NCBI GenBank assembly: GCA_024195265.1
Contig: JAJLRJ010000002.1
Location: forward strand, 20,147,570 to 20,211,569
Length of the DNA stretch: 64,000 nucleotides
Source: Dendrophyllia cribrosa
Taxonomy: Eukaryota; Cnidaria; Anthozoa; Scleractinia; Dendrophylliidae
Direction of reading: 5' to 3'
The translations under genes were made by a program, and so were the position numbers. Position 1 is the stretch's first letter, and each line of letters begins with the position of its first letter. A model generated the notes under the pieces. It was not told where the DNA came from, searched no databases, and saw nothing but the letters and a program-made list of their open reading frames with translations. This document shows, one piece after another, positions 1 through 11,141 of the stretch.

Positions 1-220
1 TTTCCTGTGTCCGGGACATTAAATTAAAAAAGGGAATCTGGTTAGAAACAGAAGCATAAACTGAATTTGAACTGTGATATAGATGGATTGTTGGAGTTTG
101 TTGCTCTTACACATAGATCATATTCAAGACTATGGTTATTACACAACAATCAAAACTACCCTGTATTTGAGAAAAAGGTACTGATAAACTTTATATATAG
201 CCATCAAGGAAGCTAAAATA

Positions 221-370
221 TTATTTCAGAAATGTTGATGCAAGCCTTGAAGCTACATGCAACCAGAAATCTTTTATTACACTGTACAATAAATTATATA
301 TTAATTGATACAGGGTAATAAAATATTTCTGGTGGTAGCCTCAAAGCTTGCATCAATATTTCTGCAATAA
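221..370. repeat. Foldback (MITE-like) inverted repeat
   Basis: The stretch beginning TTATTTCAGAAATGTTGATG is repeated in inverted form ending at 370 (CATCAATATTTCTGCAATAA). The arms are about 60 bp with a short AT-rich loop. It lies downstream of the last visible exon of the minus-strand C2H2 gene, probably in its next intron. No coding potential is seen; bases 1-448 otherwise hold nothing I recognise. Confidence 0.7.
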
Positions 371-448
371 TGTTGAACTTCAACAAAGCAAAGCAAAACA
401 GAATAATATGAACAATAAAATTATTACTTGTTACAGTGATTTAATTAC

Positions 449-1865
449 CACATATTTGAGATGTGTTTTGTAAAACTCTTCCTGTAACCTTGCTGTTAGA
501 AGCCCTTCAAATGGCTGAGACACCTCTTGAAAAGCATCATCAAGACCGGGAACATCATCCACTTCCATGTTGACCCCAGCAAGGCAATCTTGTACTCTCT
601 CTTGTAGCAATTTTAATCCTGTCTGGAATAACTGGGCTGTTGAACTTACTATATTCTGAGTAGCTCTATTCGTCAGACGATTCCCTTCCTTTATTTTAAC
701 AACATACTGCCCTGCCAGCTCATGCAGTGACTTTTGTTCTGATACACTAGTACTGTCATGTACATCATCATGATCATACTGTGTTTCTTCAATAGCATTA
801 TGCCATTCCATAGATTCACTGCTGCTATTTGAAGAGTCGTTAGTGTCACTTTCAACCTGCCTTCTGTCATCTGAAATAACAATGTGATACATTGTACATA
901 CATGTTCAGTGGTCCAGAACTACTGTGGGGGTAGGGGCCTAGCCAACCAGGGGAACATGTGGGAATTACTAATGGTCAGATGAATTTGATTTATTGCCCC
1001 TTAGCTGGGGAAAATTCAAGATGTTGTTTTAAGTTCGAAGGAAAGGGGTGTGGGAATTCAAATTTTTTTCAATTAAAAATTGCAGACAGCAACTACGGGA
1101 ATATCACAGGGATTTCCTGCTTTCCCAAACCCATAAATACAGGGAATATAAGGTGGCAAAATAGGAAAAACTATTTATGAAATGCCACATCAAAGGCCTG
1201 GAGATGACTCTCTTAGTCTCTCATCACTTCTCAAGAAAGGTGAGTACAGATAAAAAAATGCATTTTTTCCCTTATATTCAATCTGTACTTCTTGTTGGCT
1301 ATCCTCCCCGTCAGTTCATAGGATAATTTTCAGAGGAGGAATTGTATCCTTCTCAAGGTTAATCTTTGCATGATTTAAATTATGTTTATGGAAATGAATC
1401 CTTCTTACATGAGGTGGATATCAGGGGCATTTTCCATTAAGGAGTATTTGACCTAGGGGACTTCGTCTTGATAAATCCCCCCACCCCCGGCCATGGGGGA
1501 TGGAAATTTCTCGGGTTAGCCTGAGGTCCTATCTCTGGGGCAAACCGATGACATTAGCATTACTCGGATTAAACTTAAAAAAAAAAACTCGAAATATTTC
1601 ATAAGAAGTCAGATCACTCACCTGTTAGAAACTGGAATGCATTTTGGCTTTCCTCGCAAGTAGTATCGAAAAGATGTTGTCGGTGGACACTTCGCACATG
1701 TCTACAAAATGAATTAGATTTACCGAACTGCTTACTGCAACCATCCAGTCCACACTGAATGTGAAAGTTGTTGTCACTCCGATGAAAAGAGTTGAAGTGT
1801 GCCAGTAAATCTTGAAGATAAATAGCCAAGAAACCAAGACAGAGAACGCACTTCCACGCCATCAT
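449..1865 (-). CDS. C2H2 zinc-finger protein, 5' part (exons 1622-1865 and 449-870)
   Basis: Two exons can be joined. Exon 1 (1865 down to 1622) starts with ATG-ATG and encodes MMAWKCVLC..., with two C2H2-type fingers: C-x2-C...H-x4-H near residues 6-30, and C-x4-C...H-x4-H near residues 38-61. It ends in phase 1 at a GTGAGT donor. Exon 2 (870 down to 449) follows a TTTCAG acceptor and continues in frame as DDRRQVESD..., a serine/acidic stretch followed by a helical region, ending at a GTAATT donor. The rest of the gene lies beyond the left edge. The start is 199 bp from the start of the divergent SAM gene, so the two probably share a promoter. Zinc-finger genes of this form next to SAMD3-like genes are, from memory, frequent in cnidarian and fish genomes; the function is not known to me. 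It could be a transposon-associated family. Confidence 0.72.
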
Positions 1866-2064
1866 GAACGGTCGGCATTAGATAACATCGGGTGAAGCCT
1901 GGGTGAAGCTGAAGGCATGCATATGAAGGCATGTCCGGGCGACTAGCGAGCGCGCCAAATGTTCAACGTTCAACCAATCAGACATCAGGATCGAGTCGTT
2001 CCCAGTGTTCTGACGTAGACCAAAACAACTCTGCTTCACGACTGCTTCGCTTCCCTGTTGAGTT
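1866..2064. promoter_or_regulatory. Putative bidirectional promoter
   Basis: A 199-bp interval separates the start codons of the minus-strand C2H2 gene (1865) and the plus-strand SAM gene (2065). It is more GC- and CpG-rich than the surrounding introns. No TATA box was identified. The promoter role is inferred from the head-to-head arrangement only. Confidence 0.5.
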
Positions 2065-5000
2065 ATGGCGAGCGGTAAAAGTGTGGAAGAATTAGCCGAA
2101 TTCCTCGTGAAAAGAGGCTTTTCAGGGGCCATTGCTGGCAGCTTGAAAGGTTAGTGACCGGATTTCTTATGTTTTTCGCCTCAGTTAGCCTTCAACATAT
2201 GAATATGGCCGCTACTCTCAACCTACATCGTTTTGACAAGTTCGAATGAAAGCGCGCCAAAATACGACCGTCTCTTCTTTAAATTTTCACAAGATGCAGC
2301 ATAGCTTGTCAGAATACCCCACAACTTTTTTGCCTGAAATTGAGTAATATAAATGTTGCGCATTGTTTAACTCGTCGTTTTACTAAGAGACCCGATGAAT
2401 GTATTTTGCAGGGTGTCCTGCAATTGCTCCTGCTGATCAAGTGAATATAGATAGATAGATCAAGTGAATGATCATGAAAGGAGCAGGGGCTCTTGGCTGT
2501 GAAATATCGAAATACTGACATGCCATAGAGAACAGCGTCTAGCATTATATTTGCTTAAGAGTGGATGGTTTATATTTTGGTAGTTGATAAGCTTAAGGAT
2601 TGCAGGGATTGATTTCGATGGAATAAGCTTGACTGTATATTTAGAACTGGCAGGGGAGGGGCTGTTGGTGGTTTACATGTATATGGACCTGCAAAAAGTA
2701 AGCCTTATTACACTTCTTATAGAAAATGGAATTGATGGTTTCACTTTCATGAGGCTTACAAGAGATGATCTTAAAGACATCTTCCCAACAGAATTCGTTA
2801 CAAGAAAGAAAATCTGGGACTTTCTTGAATACATGGTAAGTACCAGTGTAGTATTGGCTTTTTGCAATGCATGTCTTCAGCTGATGTGAATAATCCACAT
2901 CTTCTGCTTTTCCAAATGATATATGACTGCAAACTTTTTACTAGTCAAAGGCATGGTACTTGTTTTTCCTCGGAGTTTCAGGATTTTTTATGAATACATG
3001 ATGATCCCTGAAAGAAGCCCAAAGATATTCCAAATATTGATTACTTTCAGGTTGCAACATGGAACTAAACACAGCCTCAACATCCCAATGCTTTTCCCTT
3101 CAAAAAAAATCAGAATTGGGGGCAAAATATTGTCATATATGCATTTCATATGAAGTTTTTGTTTCTCACATAAATATTGGTTTGAGTTCACAGTCCTGAG
3201 AATTTAGTAGAAGACTGTGAGTCAATGTGGGATCAAAGTCAATTTTGAGTCAAACCTGCAGGCATGAGATTGTCAGGGCTAGAAGTATAGGGTTGCAAAA
3301 ATGAAATCTCTTAAAATATTAGCCCCTAAACATGAATTAAGTCAGTGTAACACCTTCACATTTCAGCGAAATGACGAATTAACAGTGGAGGAAGCTGACA
3401 AGGTAGGAAGAGAGGGTTATAGCAACAAAATCAACTTCACTTTTATGCAGAACACCTAATTTTATTGCCTTTTTCCATTCCCTCCTGGGCAAAGTTTGCA
3501 TAATCAGCTACTATTTAATTCTTCATAGTACACTGTATGTGAATGCCAAATCCAATAATTAACTGTTTTATAATAATTATCCATTCACAATAAATTATTT
3601 ATTTCCAAGTTAGGGAACTGGTCAAAACTATTTTACATGCTAGGGACTCACCAAAATAAGTCGAGACTACTGTCTCTCCCTTAATAGCCCCCTCCCCTTA
3701 TCCAGATACCCATGGTAACTTCCACAGCACCCCTTCCTCTCACTTAACAGTGGCCCCACTTCCATAATCGGGAGACCCATGGTCTCTTCCTTACCCTGTC
3801 CCCCGAAAAGTGGGTCCCTAGCATGTAAAATAGTTATGACCAGTTCCCTTATTTACCTCTGTTAGAATTTTTTTTTGCCACATTACTGGTGGTTGGTTTT
3901 GGCTGGTATTGGTGAGAATTGGCTAAAGTAACTGTGTATTACTATGGTCAACTTAGAAACAATACAACTTGAAATGTCCACCTTTTGTTAACCTTTGTGC
4001 AGAGACCAGAAAAACGTAAGAAGGATGCATCATCTGATCCTGATTCAGAAAGTGAAGCAGAACCTCCACTTGAAGCAATGCTAGCTTCGGTATGTGAAGT
4101 TATCCCAGTTGCATGTAACGGTATATAAAAAGTATTACAATGATCTGTACCGCAGTTTAAGAACTCTTTTTGAAGACCCTTTACCCAGCTGTAAAACCTG
4201 AATAATATGAACTGCAGATCTCTTTACTGTGCTCAAATTGTTCTCTGCAGAGACCAGGAAAATACCAGAAGAGGGTAAAAGTGGCTTCCAGTGAATCTTC
4301 CCCTGCTGCTACGGTATGCGAAGGAGATTAGAGTGATATTGATTTCAACAGCAGAATTCCCCTTCCTTGAAATTAATTAACTTGAAATTCTGCTCAAAAA
4401 AATTAACATTTTCCCTGAAACATTTTATTTTTTGGTCACACACTAGAACTGAACACCTAACTTGAACTCCTTTTAACTGAAACTTTGTTTTTGTTCATAC
4501 TAATGCTTTATCATGTGGCAGTTTATGCAGTACTTTGGATACACTTTGAGGTTCTTTCTTTAAAATGAAATGAAAATGAATTATAATGATTTTCTTGATT
4601 GAACGAAAATATTTTTCAGCCTTCTTGTTCACAGGCCCGTAATTTATTAAGTAGATATAATAGCAAAATTATAATTTCAAAATTATAATTTCAAAATAGC
4701 AACATCTTTTCTTGTTCCTTGATTTCTATTAAACTGGGAGGCTTGACTGTATTTATTAATTTATCAATCATTTTTCTTTCCAGCAAAACTCCCCTGTATC
4801 TATAGCCACCAGTAGTGATAGTCCAGCTCTTCCTGATAATGCCAAATCACCAGGAACATCTTCAGTCGACAGCTTGAGTTCCCACAGTGGCTCAACATCT
4901 ATTCTGCAGAATATAGACCACTACAAATTTCCCATATCAGAGGAAATGAAAAAATTCAATGCACAAGGGCTGTACCCTGATGACAAAACAATTAGGAAGT

Positions 5001-8000
5001 TTGTTAGAGATGCTGTTTCGTGTTTTGAGGCATTTATTAGTGATGTCACAGACAGGGCGACTGTTGAGTCCACACTGCAAGAGGCAGCCATAAAAATCTG
5101 CAATACTCTTCCTGTATTAAAAGATCCAAAGCCAGTGGCTTATCCTTCATCGCTGAAATTTGCATATTGGGTAAGTACTTAAAGTGAGAAGTTTGCTTTG
5201 TTTTAAAATTTTCTGGACTCTCAAGGCTGTCAAAATATGGCTTTTTGAAGTATTTAAAAGGTACCCCACAAATTGAAAATTTATATACATGAAATTTTCA
5301 ACAAAAGATGTGTAAGTCTCATAATTTCACTGACTTCAGAGTCTCACCTGGTTGTGTTAATTTTTTACCTTCTTAATTTTGAGAGACAAGAATCTCTAGA
5401 ATTGGAATTTATCCAAAACGTTAAGTCTTTGCAAAGTCTCAGGTTAACCATTTTGCTAGACCCCTTTACTCATTGAATAAAAAAACATCAATGAAAACGG
5501 AAAAAAAAATGTTTGCTGGGCTAACATGGCTATACTAGGTTTTTTTTCCCTTCTGAGCTACTGTAGTTATCTTCTAACTTTATCAACCCTGATTGTGATT
5601 GCAAAGTGCATTTATTAATAGGCCTTTTATTGTCATACATGTATACTTTTACACTGTGAATGTCATACTGACATGCGCTAGCCGTGAAACAAACTTTTGA
5701 GCTGTCACTTCTCAAAATTGAACCGTTTATTCCATAATCTTGTAGGATACTATCCTGTATAGAATGAAAAGGAGAAGGTCTAATTCAAAGGGCTACAAAA
5801 AGAATACAAAGTCCTCTTCTCCTCCTCTGGGAGAAAAACGGCTGGAGGAACTGAACTCGCAGCTGGTCATTGAAGTAAAAAAGAAGAAGATTAACTTTGA
5901 AGCAGTAAAGGAACTGCAGACACTGACCTTTACAAGCAGGGCAGACTCTATAAAAGACATTGAGAAAGGAGAAAAAAATGTTCGCTGTACAGTAATTGAT
6001 GTAATCACAACACAATTCCCATACTTCAAAGAGCATGATTGCATTGTAAGTGTGAAGCCAGATCAATATAGATTGTTGAGAACTTACAACGTGTACATAC
6101 ATAATGATAGGGATGTAGGATATTATATTTGAACTGTAATGTTTATATGCCTGAAAAAAAATAATAACTGTAATGGACATTGTATTATTGCACCGGCCAT
6201 CATTATCTTTGATAGGGGTGAGTGGAATAAAGCCCTAAGTGACTTCTGATCAACTGCTAGATTCTTCTTCCAGTTTGTATTGTATATACAAAGGCAGAAT
6301 TTGGCTATAGATCAGGAAATCACTTAGGGCCTTATGCCAAACATTATTGGAATAAGGCCGAAAGTAACTCCTGATCTGAAGCCAAATTCTTCCTTTGATA
6401 CATGAGCATATACAATACAAATTGGAAGGAGAATCTAGCAGTTGATCAGAAGTCACTTAGGGCTTTATTCCACTCACCCCTTATTTATTACTAGCAGTAA
6501 TCGGAGATTATGGAGACGCGTTCGAAGGAACTTCCGGCGGAAATGAGCCCCTTGAAAAAAAAACAATAGGGGCGGCCATTTGGAAGACCGTCTACCAAAA
6601 AATCTCAAATTTTACTGCACATAAACCACAGGAAAACCAACACGAAATTAGAATTGTGTTCTTTGAACGCGAAAAGAACTTTAAATGTGATGCCATCAAA
6701 AAAAATAACTCTGCTTGTTGATATTTTCAGTTGCTTAATGAGTTAGAACTCATCTTGGTCAATGAAAAGGGTCTAGAAGAAAAGAAGAAGGAATGCACCA
6801 TTGAGAACTTTACCACCAACTGGCAGCAGATTGCTCCGAAGATTGTTAAATGGCTGGAAGAGAACAAGCTTGCTCAGGAGAAGCCCACATTTGGTATGTG
6901 GTGGATGAAACTTACAAAACTAATAAATGCCTCAAACTATCACCCTAATAGTCAGGGGAAAAGTTTCTCTTTCTTTTCCATTGTTAGAGGACAATATTAT
7001 TTGTTCAATGAAAATATCTTAATAAACCAATAGTAGAATATTATAATTATTACGCTAGACATTGTCAGGAAAACTTGATGATTATGTTTCATGTTATTCC
7101 AATTAATATTAATCCAAGTGGAAATTCTACCTTTGCAGATGAAGCCTGTGGTCTGTTCCTTGAAAATGCCCATTGCCTACAGAAAGACTCAAATGCAATG
7201 CCAATCATATACTACTTTGATGAGGTAATGTTAGACTGTTTCAAAAATCAATGATAAAAAACCTGTGTTGTGGTGCAATTTTGTCCTTGGTGCAAATTTT
7301 ATTTTCCTTTGTTCAAATCTCATTATCAGACATTATCATACTTTTCCATACCCAAAAACAAGGGAAAATAAAATTTGCACCAAGGACAAAATTGCACCAC
7401 AACCTGTAATGTAGAAGTTATCTACAGGATGTTCCTCAAGAGATACATAAAGATTCAGTGCTTATTAATAAGCACTGAAAAGTATCAGCAGCATTCTACA
7501 ACATTAATAACTTCTGTTGCTTTTCCTTGTTGTAGTTTTACTTATTTTCTACATCTAGAAGCTTTTTATAATTTTTCTCAAACTGTACTTACATTTGCCT
7601 TTTTTCGAGGGTATCTGTCGCTGCTCTGCTATTTTTGACGAACTTTTATTGGCATTCAAATTAGTCATTACTTTTTATGTAAATGTGTACTCATTGCACC
7701 AACACAAAGAAAAAGGAAGTAAACAAAGGTACAACATAGATTTATAATGTAAATTTCATGTACCGGTAATGACTATGTCTGACCACACACATGCTGCTAG
7801 ATGAAACAGCCATTATATAAAATGGCACATTTAACAGGGATTGCACCCATTTAGGGTGCTGTTCACACTTTCTCAACAACAAATTTCTAGTACACTATTA
7901 AATTCCTTAATTTCTTTCTTTTCACAGATTCCTGCTCAGCAATCAGTTGAGAACTCAGTAGCCCGGGAAACAAAAACAAAGCAGCCTGTTTTGTGGTGCA

Positions 8001-8242
8001 GAGCAGATGGAGACGGCCTCCATGACTTTTTTCTTGTCATCGATAAAAAAAATTTTCTCGACATTACTAAGCATTCTTATGTGCATGGCATGCTGGTTCT
8101 GATAGCCAGTTACTACACTTTTAATTTTGCATATGAAGCCTCACACAAACTAATTTTACAGTACTTAGTGGAGTTTGTCGTTGGACTGCCGCCCTCCAAG
8201 AAGACTTTGAAGTACAGGCGGATGTGCACAGAACTTCAGTAG
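2065..8242 (+). CDS. SAM-domain protein, SAMD3-like architecture (10 exons, 544 aa)
   Basis: Exons: 2065-2149, 2723-2835, 3367-3402, 4003-4089, 4251-4313, 4784-5170, 5746-6045, 6731-6893, 7139-7224, 7928-8242. All have GT-AG borders, phases agree, and the summed length is 1635 nt (545 codons with TAG stop). Residues about 5-65, across exons 1-2, form a sterile alpha motif: VEELAEFLVKRGF, then GIDGFTFMRLTRDDL and FPTEFVTRKKIW. A Ser/Pro/Glu-rich low-complexity linker follows in exons 3-6, then a region of about 350 residues shared by the SAMD3-like proteins of fish and corals as I remember them. It has no known catalytic motif. SAM domains usually mediate protein-protein association. The gene appears intact. 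Several introns carry foldback elements, and the last codons lie inside the first unit of a minisatellite. A poly(A) signal AATAAA occurs at 8670. Confidence 0.85.
6213..6481. repeat. Foldback MITE in intron 7 of the SAM gene
   Basis: The left terminus AGGGGTGAGTGGAATAAAGC recurs in inverted form, ending GCTTTATTCCACTCACCCCT. The arms extend about 60 bp, and a second imperfect pair lies inside (GATCAGGAAATCACTTAGGG and related). No ORF and no clear target-site duplication. Confidence 0.8.
7266..7402. repeat. Short hairpin element in intron 9 of the SAM gene
   Basis: The sequence GGTGCAATTTTGTCCTTGG near 7273 is repeated inverted near 7380 (CCAAGGACAAAATTGCACC). Arms are about 45 bp around a central AT-rich segment. 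This is a MITE-like structure with no coding potential. Confidence 0.75.
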
Positions 8243-8595
8243 TTAAGTACATTATGGCGGGTGTGTTCAGAACTTCATTTGTTAAGTACAGCCGGTTGTG
8301 TTCAGAATTTTGGTAGTTAAGAGCAAGCAGATTTGCTCAGAATTTCAGTAGTTAAGTATGTACAGTGAATTGTGTTGAGGAATTCAGTTGTTAAGTATGT
8401 GCAGATGTGCTCACAACTTCAGCAGTTAAGTACATCATGCAACCATGTGCAAGAAACTTCAGTAGTTGTTAAGTACATGTGGATTTACTCAGAACTTCAG
8501 TATTTAAGTACATGTATGTGCAGATATGTTCAGAACTTTAGTAGTTAAGTACAGGCGAATGTGTTCATCTAGAACTTTAGTAGTTACTATTGCTA
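8205..8595 (+). repeat. Degenerate minisatellite overlapping the SAM gene stop codon
   Basis: About nine units of roughly 35-45 bp built on the motif CAGAACTTCAGTAGTTAAGT. The first unit contains the final codons and TAG stop of the SAM gene, and the later units form its 3' untranslated region. Units vary in length and have diverged. Confidence 0.8.
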
Positions 8596-8699
8596 CTATT
8601 AGCTGTTATCCTGGCCTTGATATTGTGTTTAATTAGTATTCTCTAAAAAGACTAATTATGTATGAGTATAATAAAACAGTATTGTGTGAAGTGTGTTTT

Positions 8700-8990
8700 G
8701 TATTAATTTATGCATGTGATTACTTTCGTTTCAATATCGGGGATCTTAAAACAAGAAAAAAATCTTGTATAAAGAAAAAATAGACGTGTTTTAATGATCT
8801 TAAAACAGGAATCCATACACTCACTGAAGAACTAAAACCAAGTTCAATAAAGTCTTGTTTTAAGAAAAATATCTTGTTTTGAGAATAGAATAACTTGTTT
8901 TAAGGAGTTTAAAACAAGAAACCATTTTCTTAACTGGGGACATTAAAATAAGTGATGTTATCCTTATTTTAAGAAATCTACTTTTAGAGT
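8700..8990. repeat. AT-rich repetitive insert with TTAAAACAAG motifs
   Basis: Both orientations of CTTAAAACAAG / CTTGTTTTAAG recur at least eight times in under 300 bp. The segment interrupts the recombinase remnant to its right: coding similarity stops abruptly at about 8985. It is probably a non-autonomous element with subterminal repeats. Its exact ends are not resolved. Confidence 0.5.
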
Positions 8991-9552
8991 GAATGTGGCG
9001 ATCTGACAAGCCGGCTTCAGACCACAAGGTTATCGCCGTTGCCCGAACACAATGATTTGTGTAAACTTTGGACAGCTTTGCCTTGGTGCTAATTTCTTTC
9101 ATCATGCTGCCGAGTGTTGACACCGAGTGGACGGTTTTCGTACCAGATGTTGTGAACGATTGCTTCATGTTGCACTCGTTAAATGCGAGCACTGTAATAT
9201 GTTTAAGCTTTAAGTGTTTTCTTCGGTATTTTTGTTTACATTGTTCAAATAAAGTCGTTGTAATTTTCAAGTGTTAGGCATGTGTGTTTATATAATGTAA
9301 TGTATTACTTCATTTGCATGTTTATTATTGCGTTTCTTTACCATTAAAAGCGTTCACGGCCCAATTTGTTGCGCTCTTCGTAGCTTTCGCTTGAACTTCC
9401 AACAAAAGCTGATTTTTCTCCGTTTCCGTCATATCTGCAAACCTTTTTTTCTGCTCAATAGCAGCCTCACCGGAGGACTTTCCTTCCTCCTTGTCATTTT
9501 GGTCATTCAAAAAGTCGAAACCGAGGTAAAATGAAGGAAATTCTTCAGCCAT
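8986..9552 (-). pseudogene. Crypton-type tyrosine recombinase remnant
   Basis: Two parts are recognisable. At 9552-9345 lies a start exon beginning MAEEFPSFYLGFDFL that ends ...KSATNWAVNAFNG at a potential GTAAAG donor; this matches the start of the ZMYM/KIAA1958-like tyrosine-recombinase family as I remember it. At 9270-8986 lies a C-terminal part with YTNHCVRATAITLWSEAGL, the H-x-x-R block of tyrosine recombinases. The central catalytic region that should separate them is missing, and the C-terminus is cut by the AT-rich insert at about 8985. This is a deleted, non-functional copy. Confidence 0.6.
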
Positions 9553-9853
9553 AATGGCGGTCTGAAAAATTCTTGAATTTCAGAAAATGATATGACGTGG
9601 CTTGCGTGCCTATGTTGAGTTATAATGACACGCACCATACGTATGCTGCGTGCTTTATGGAATTATAAAGAACTCGGCTTGACCAATCACAGTGCGTAAT
9701 TAACCTTGGTTATTTTATAATTAAAAGTGAACATACTTTGGCTTGCACACTGCACAGTATAAAAAATAGGCGATTTTCACGATGGCATCATTTCACTATA
9801 ACTACCAGATTTCATGTCGTGTTTCCTTTCTTATTTAAATTTTGTAATCCCAG

Positions 9854-10175
9854 CACAGGGTCCAGAGGAGCTCTATTTGATCGTACAAGACGCTATTTTC
9901 TTCGAATCGTTGCCGTCTTTAAAGTTAAACTGATTGCGTTACACAAAATATGTACCGCGGGCCAAATTACTACGGGCTCGGAAGTTGCGAAGTCTTTTCT
10001 CTCGGCACTTCGTGCCTCGTTCGGAAAGCTTCGCTTTCCGAAGATAATTGCGCCCTTAGTAATTTGGACTGCGGTACATATTTTGTGTAACGCAATCAGT
10101 TAAACTTTCAAGACGGTGACAATTCGAAGAAAATAGCGTCTTCTACGATCAAATAGTGCTCCTCTGGACCCTGTG
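9854..10175. mobile_element. Foldback element with about 120-bp arms
   Basis: CACAGGGTCCAGAGGAGC at 9854 recurs inverted at 10158-10175. The inverted similarity runs inward through the GCGTTACACAAAATATGTAC segments. The loop contains a smaller palindrome, GGAAAGCTTCGCTTTCC. The terminal CACAGGG is hAT-like, but no 8-bp duplication was found. It lies 75 bp left of the Penelope-like element. Confidence 0.75.
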
Positions 10176-10316
10176 ACTTTACGGGGGATGTGGCGAAGGA
10201 TTGGTCTGTAATCTGTATCATGTTTCTTCGTCATCTGATTGGTCAAGACATAACATGAGGTGAATGGGGTTAGTTTCTAGAGAAACTGTGGTGCTGCGTC
10301 GGTGGGGGGATGAAAC

Positions 10317-11136
10317 ACGAGAATTTAGTTTTATCGACTGAGTCGATAAGGTAAATTGACCACCGTAAAAAGATTCAAATAGCTGACGTTTCGAGCGCTA
10401 GCCCTTCGTCGGAGCGAATCAAGGAATTGTGGGTAGTGTGTGGTTTTATATAGTAAGCGGTGGAGCTACGCTATTGGTGGAAATTTGGTGACGTGAAAAA
10501 CAAATGTAGATTAGTTGAATGAAAAGCGTTCGTTGATTCCGTGGGGTTTGAGAGTGCCGATTTGAAAGATGATTTTTTGTTCTAGGTTTTTACGGCTTTC
10601 TGTGTTACCCTGGTGTAGGGAAAGGCCGCAGATTGTCATGTGTTGTTTAGAATGGTTAGTAAGATTAAAATGGCGCGCGACTGGTTTGGATGCGTCTTTG
10701 TCATTTTTTTCAACGTCTCGGAGATGTTCACGAAAACGGTCGCCCAGTCTCCTCCCTGTTTCGCCAATGTATATCTTTTTGCAAAAAGTACATGTAATGC
10801 AGTAGATAACATTTACGGAGGTGCATGTAAAACGATCAGTGATTTTAATAGATCGTTTGGGTCCTGTTATTTTGTCCGCGTTGTGAATGAAAGGACAAGT
10901 GTTACATCGTGTGCGTGTGCATTTGAAAGTTCCCGGTACATCGTCAGATTTCAGTGCGCTCGTAACTAGAAAGTTGCCTATGTTTTTGTCACGTTTGAAT
11001 GAAATTAGTGGGGGTTGTGAAAAAATTCTGCCAGTTTCGGGGTCGTTTTGGAGTAATTTGAAATTTTTTAAAATGATGCTTTTGACTGTGTTGTTGTGTG
11101 GGTGGAAAGTGAGGGTGAATGGAATTCTCTCGTTCT
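10317..11136 (-). repeat. Inverted 3'-end copy of the Penelope-like element (left arm)
   Basis: Reverse complement of 12925-13744. It contains, on the minus strand, the C-terminal GIY-YIG coding part and the 3' untranslated region of the element. Similarity stops abruptly at 11136, six bases before the ATG of the main ORF. Confidence 0.93.
10382..10415 (-). ncRNA. Hammerhead-ribozyme-like motif (variant core), left arm
   Basis: Read on the minus strand: GCU (stem I), then CCGACGA, stem II GGGC-UAGC-GCUC, GAAAC, GUC, then AGC closing stem I. This is the order of a type I hammerhead of the kind carried by Penelope-like elements. The core has C where the consensus CUGANGA has U4, so activity is uncertain. 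An identical copy lies in the right arm. Confidence 0.5.
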
Positions 11137-11141
11137 AAGCT

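Noticed and set aside
5785..6180. 131-codon minus-strand ORF
   Set aside because: Shadow of exon 7 of the SAM gene.
9738..10103. 121-codon ORF
   Set aside because: It reads through the foldback element and has no domain.
10569..11138. Plus-strand ORFs of 78, 109 and 83 codons as genes
   Set aside because: They are antisense readings of the RT/GIY-YIG coding sequence in the inverted arm; the same ORFs appear opposite the right arm.
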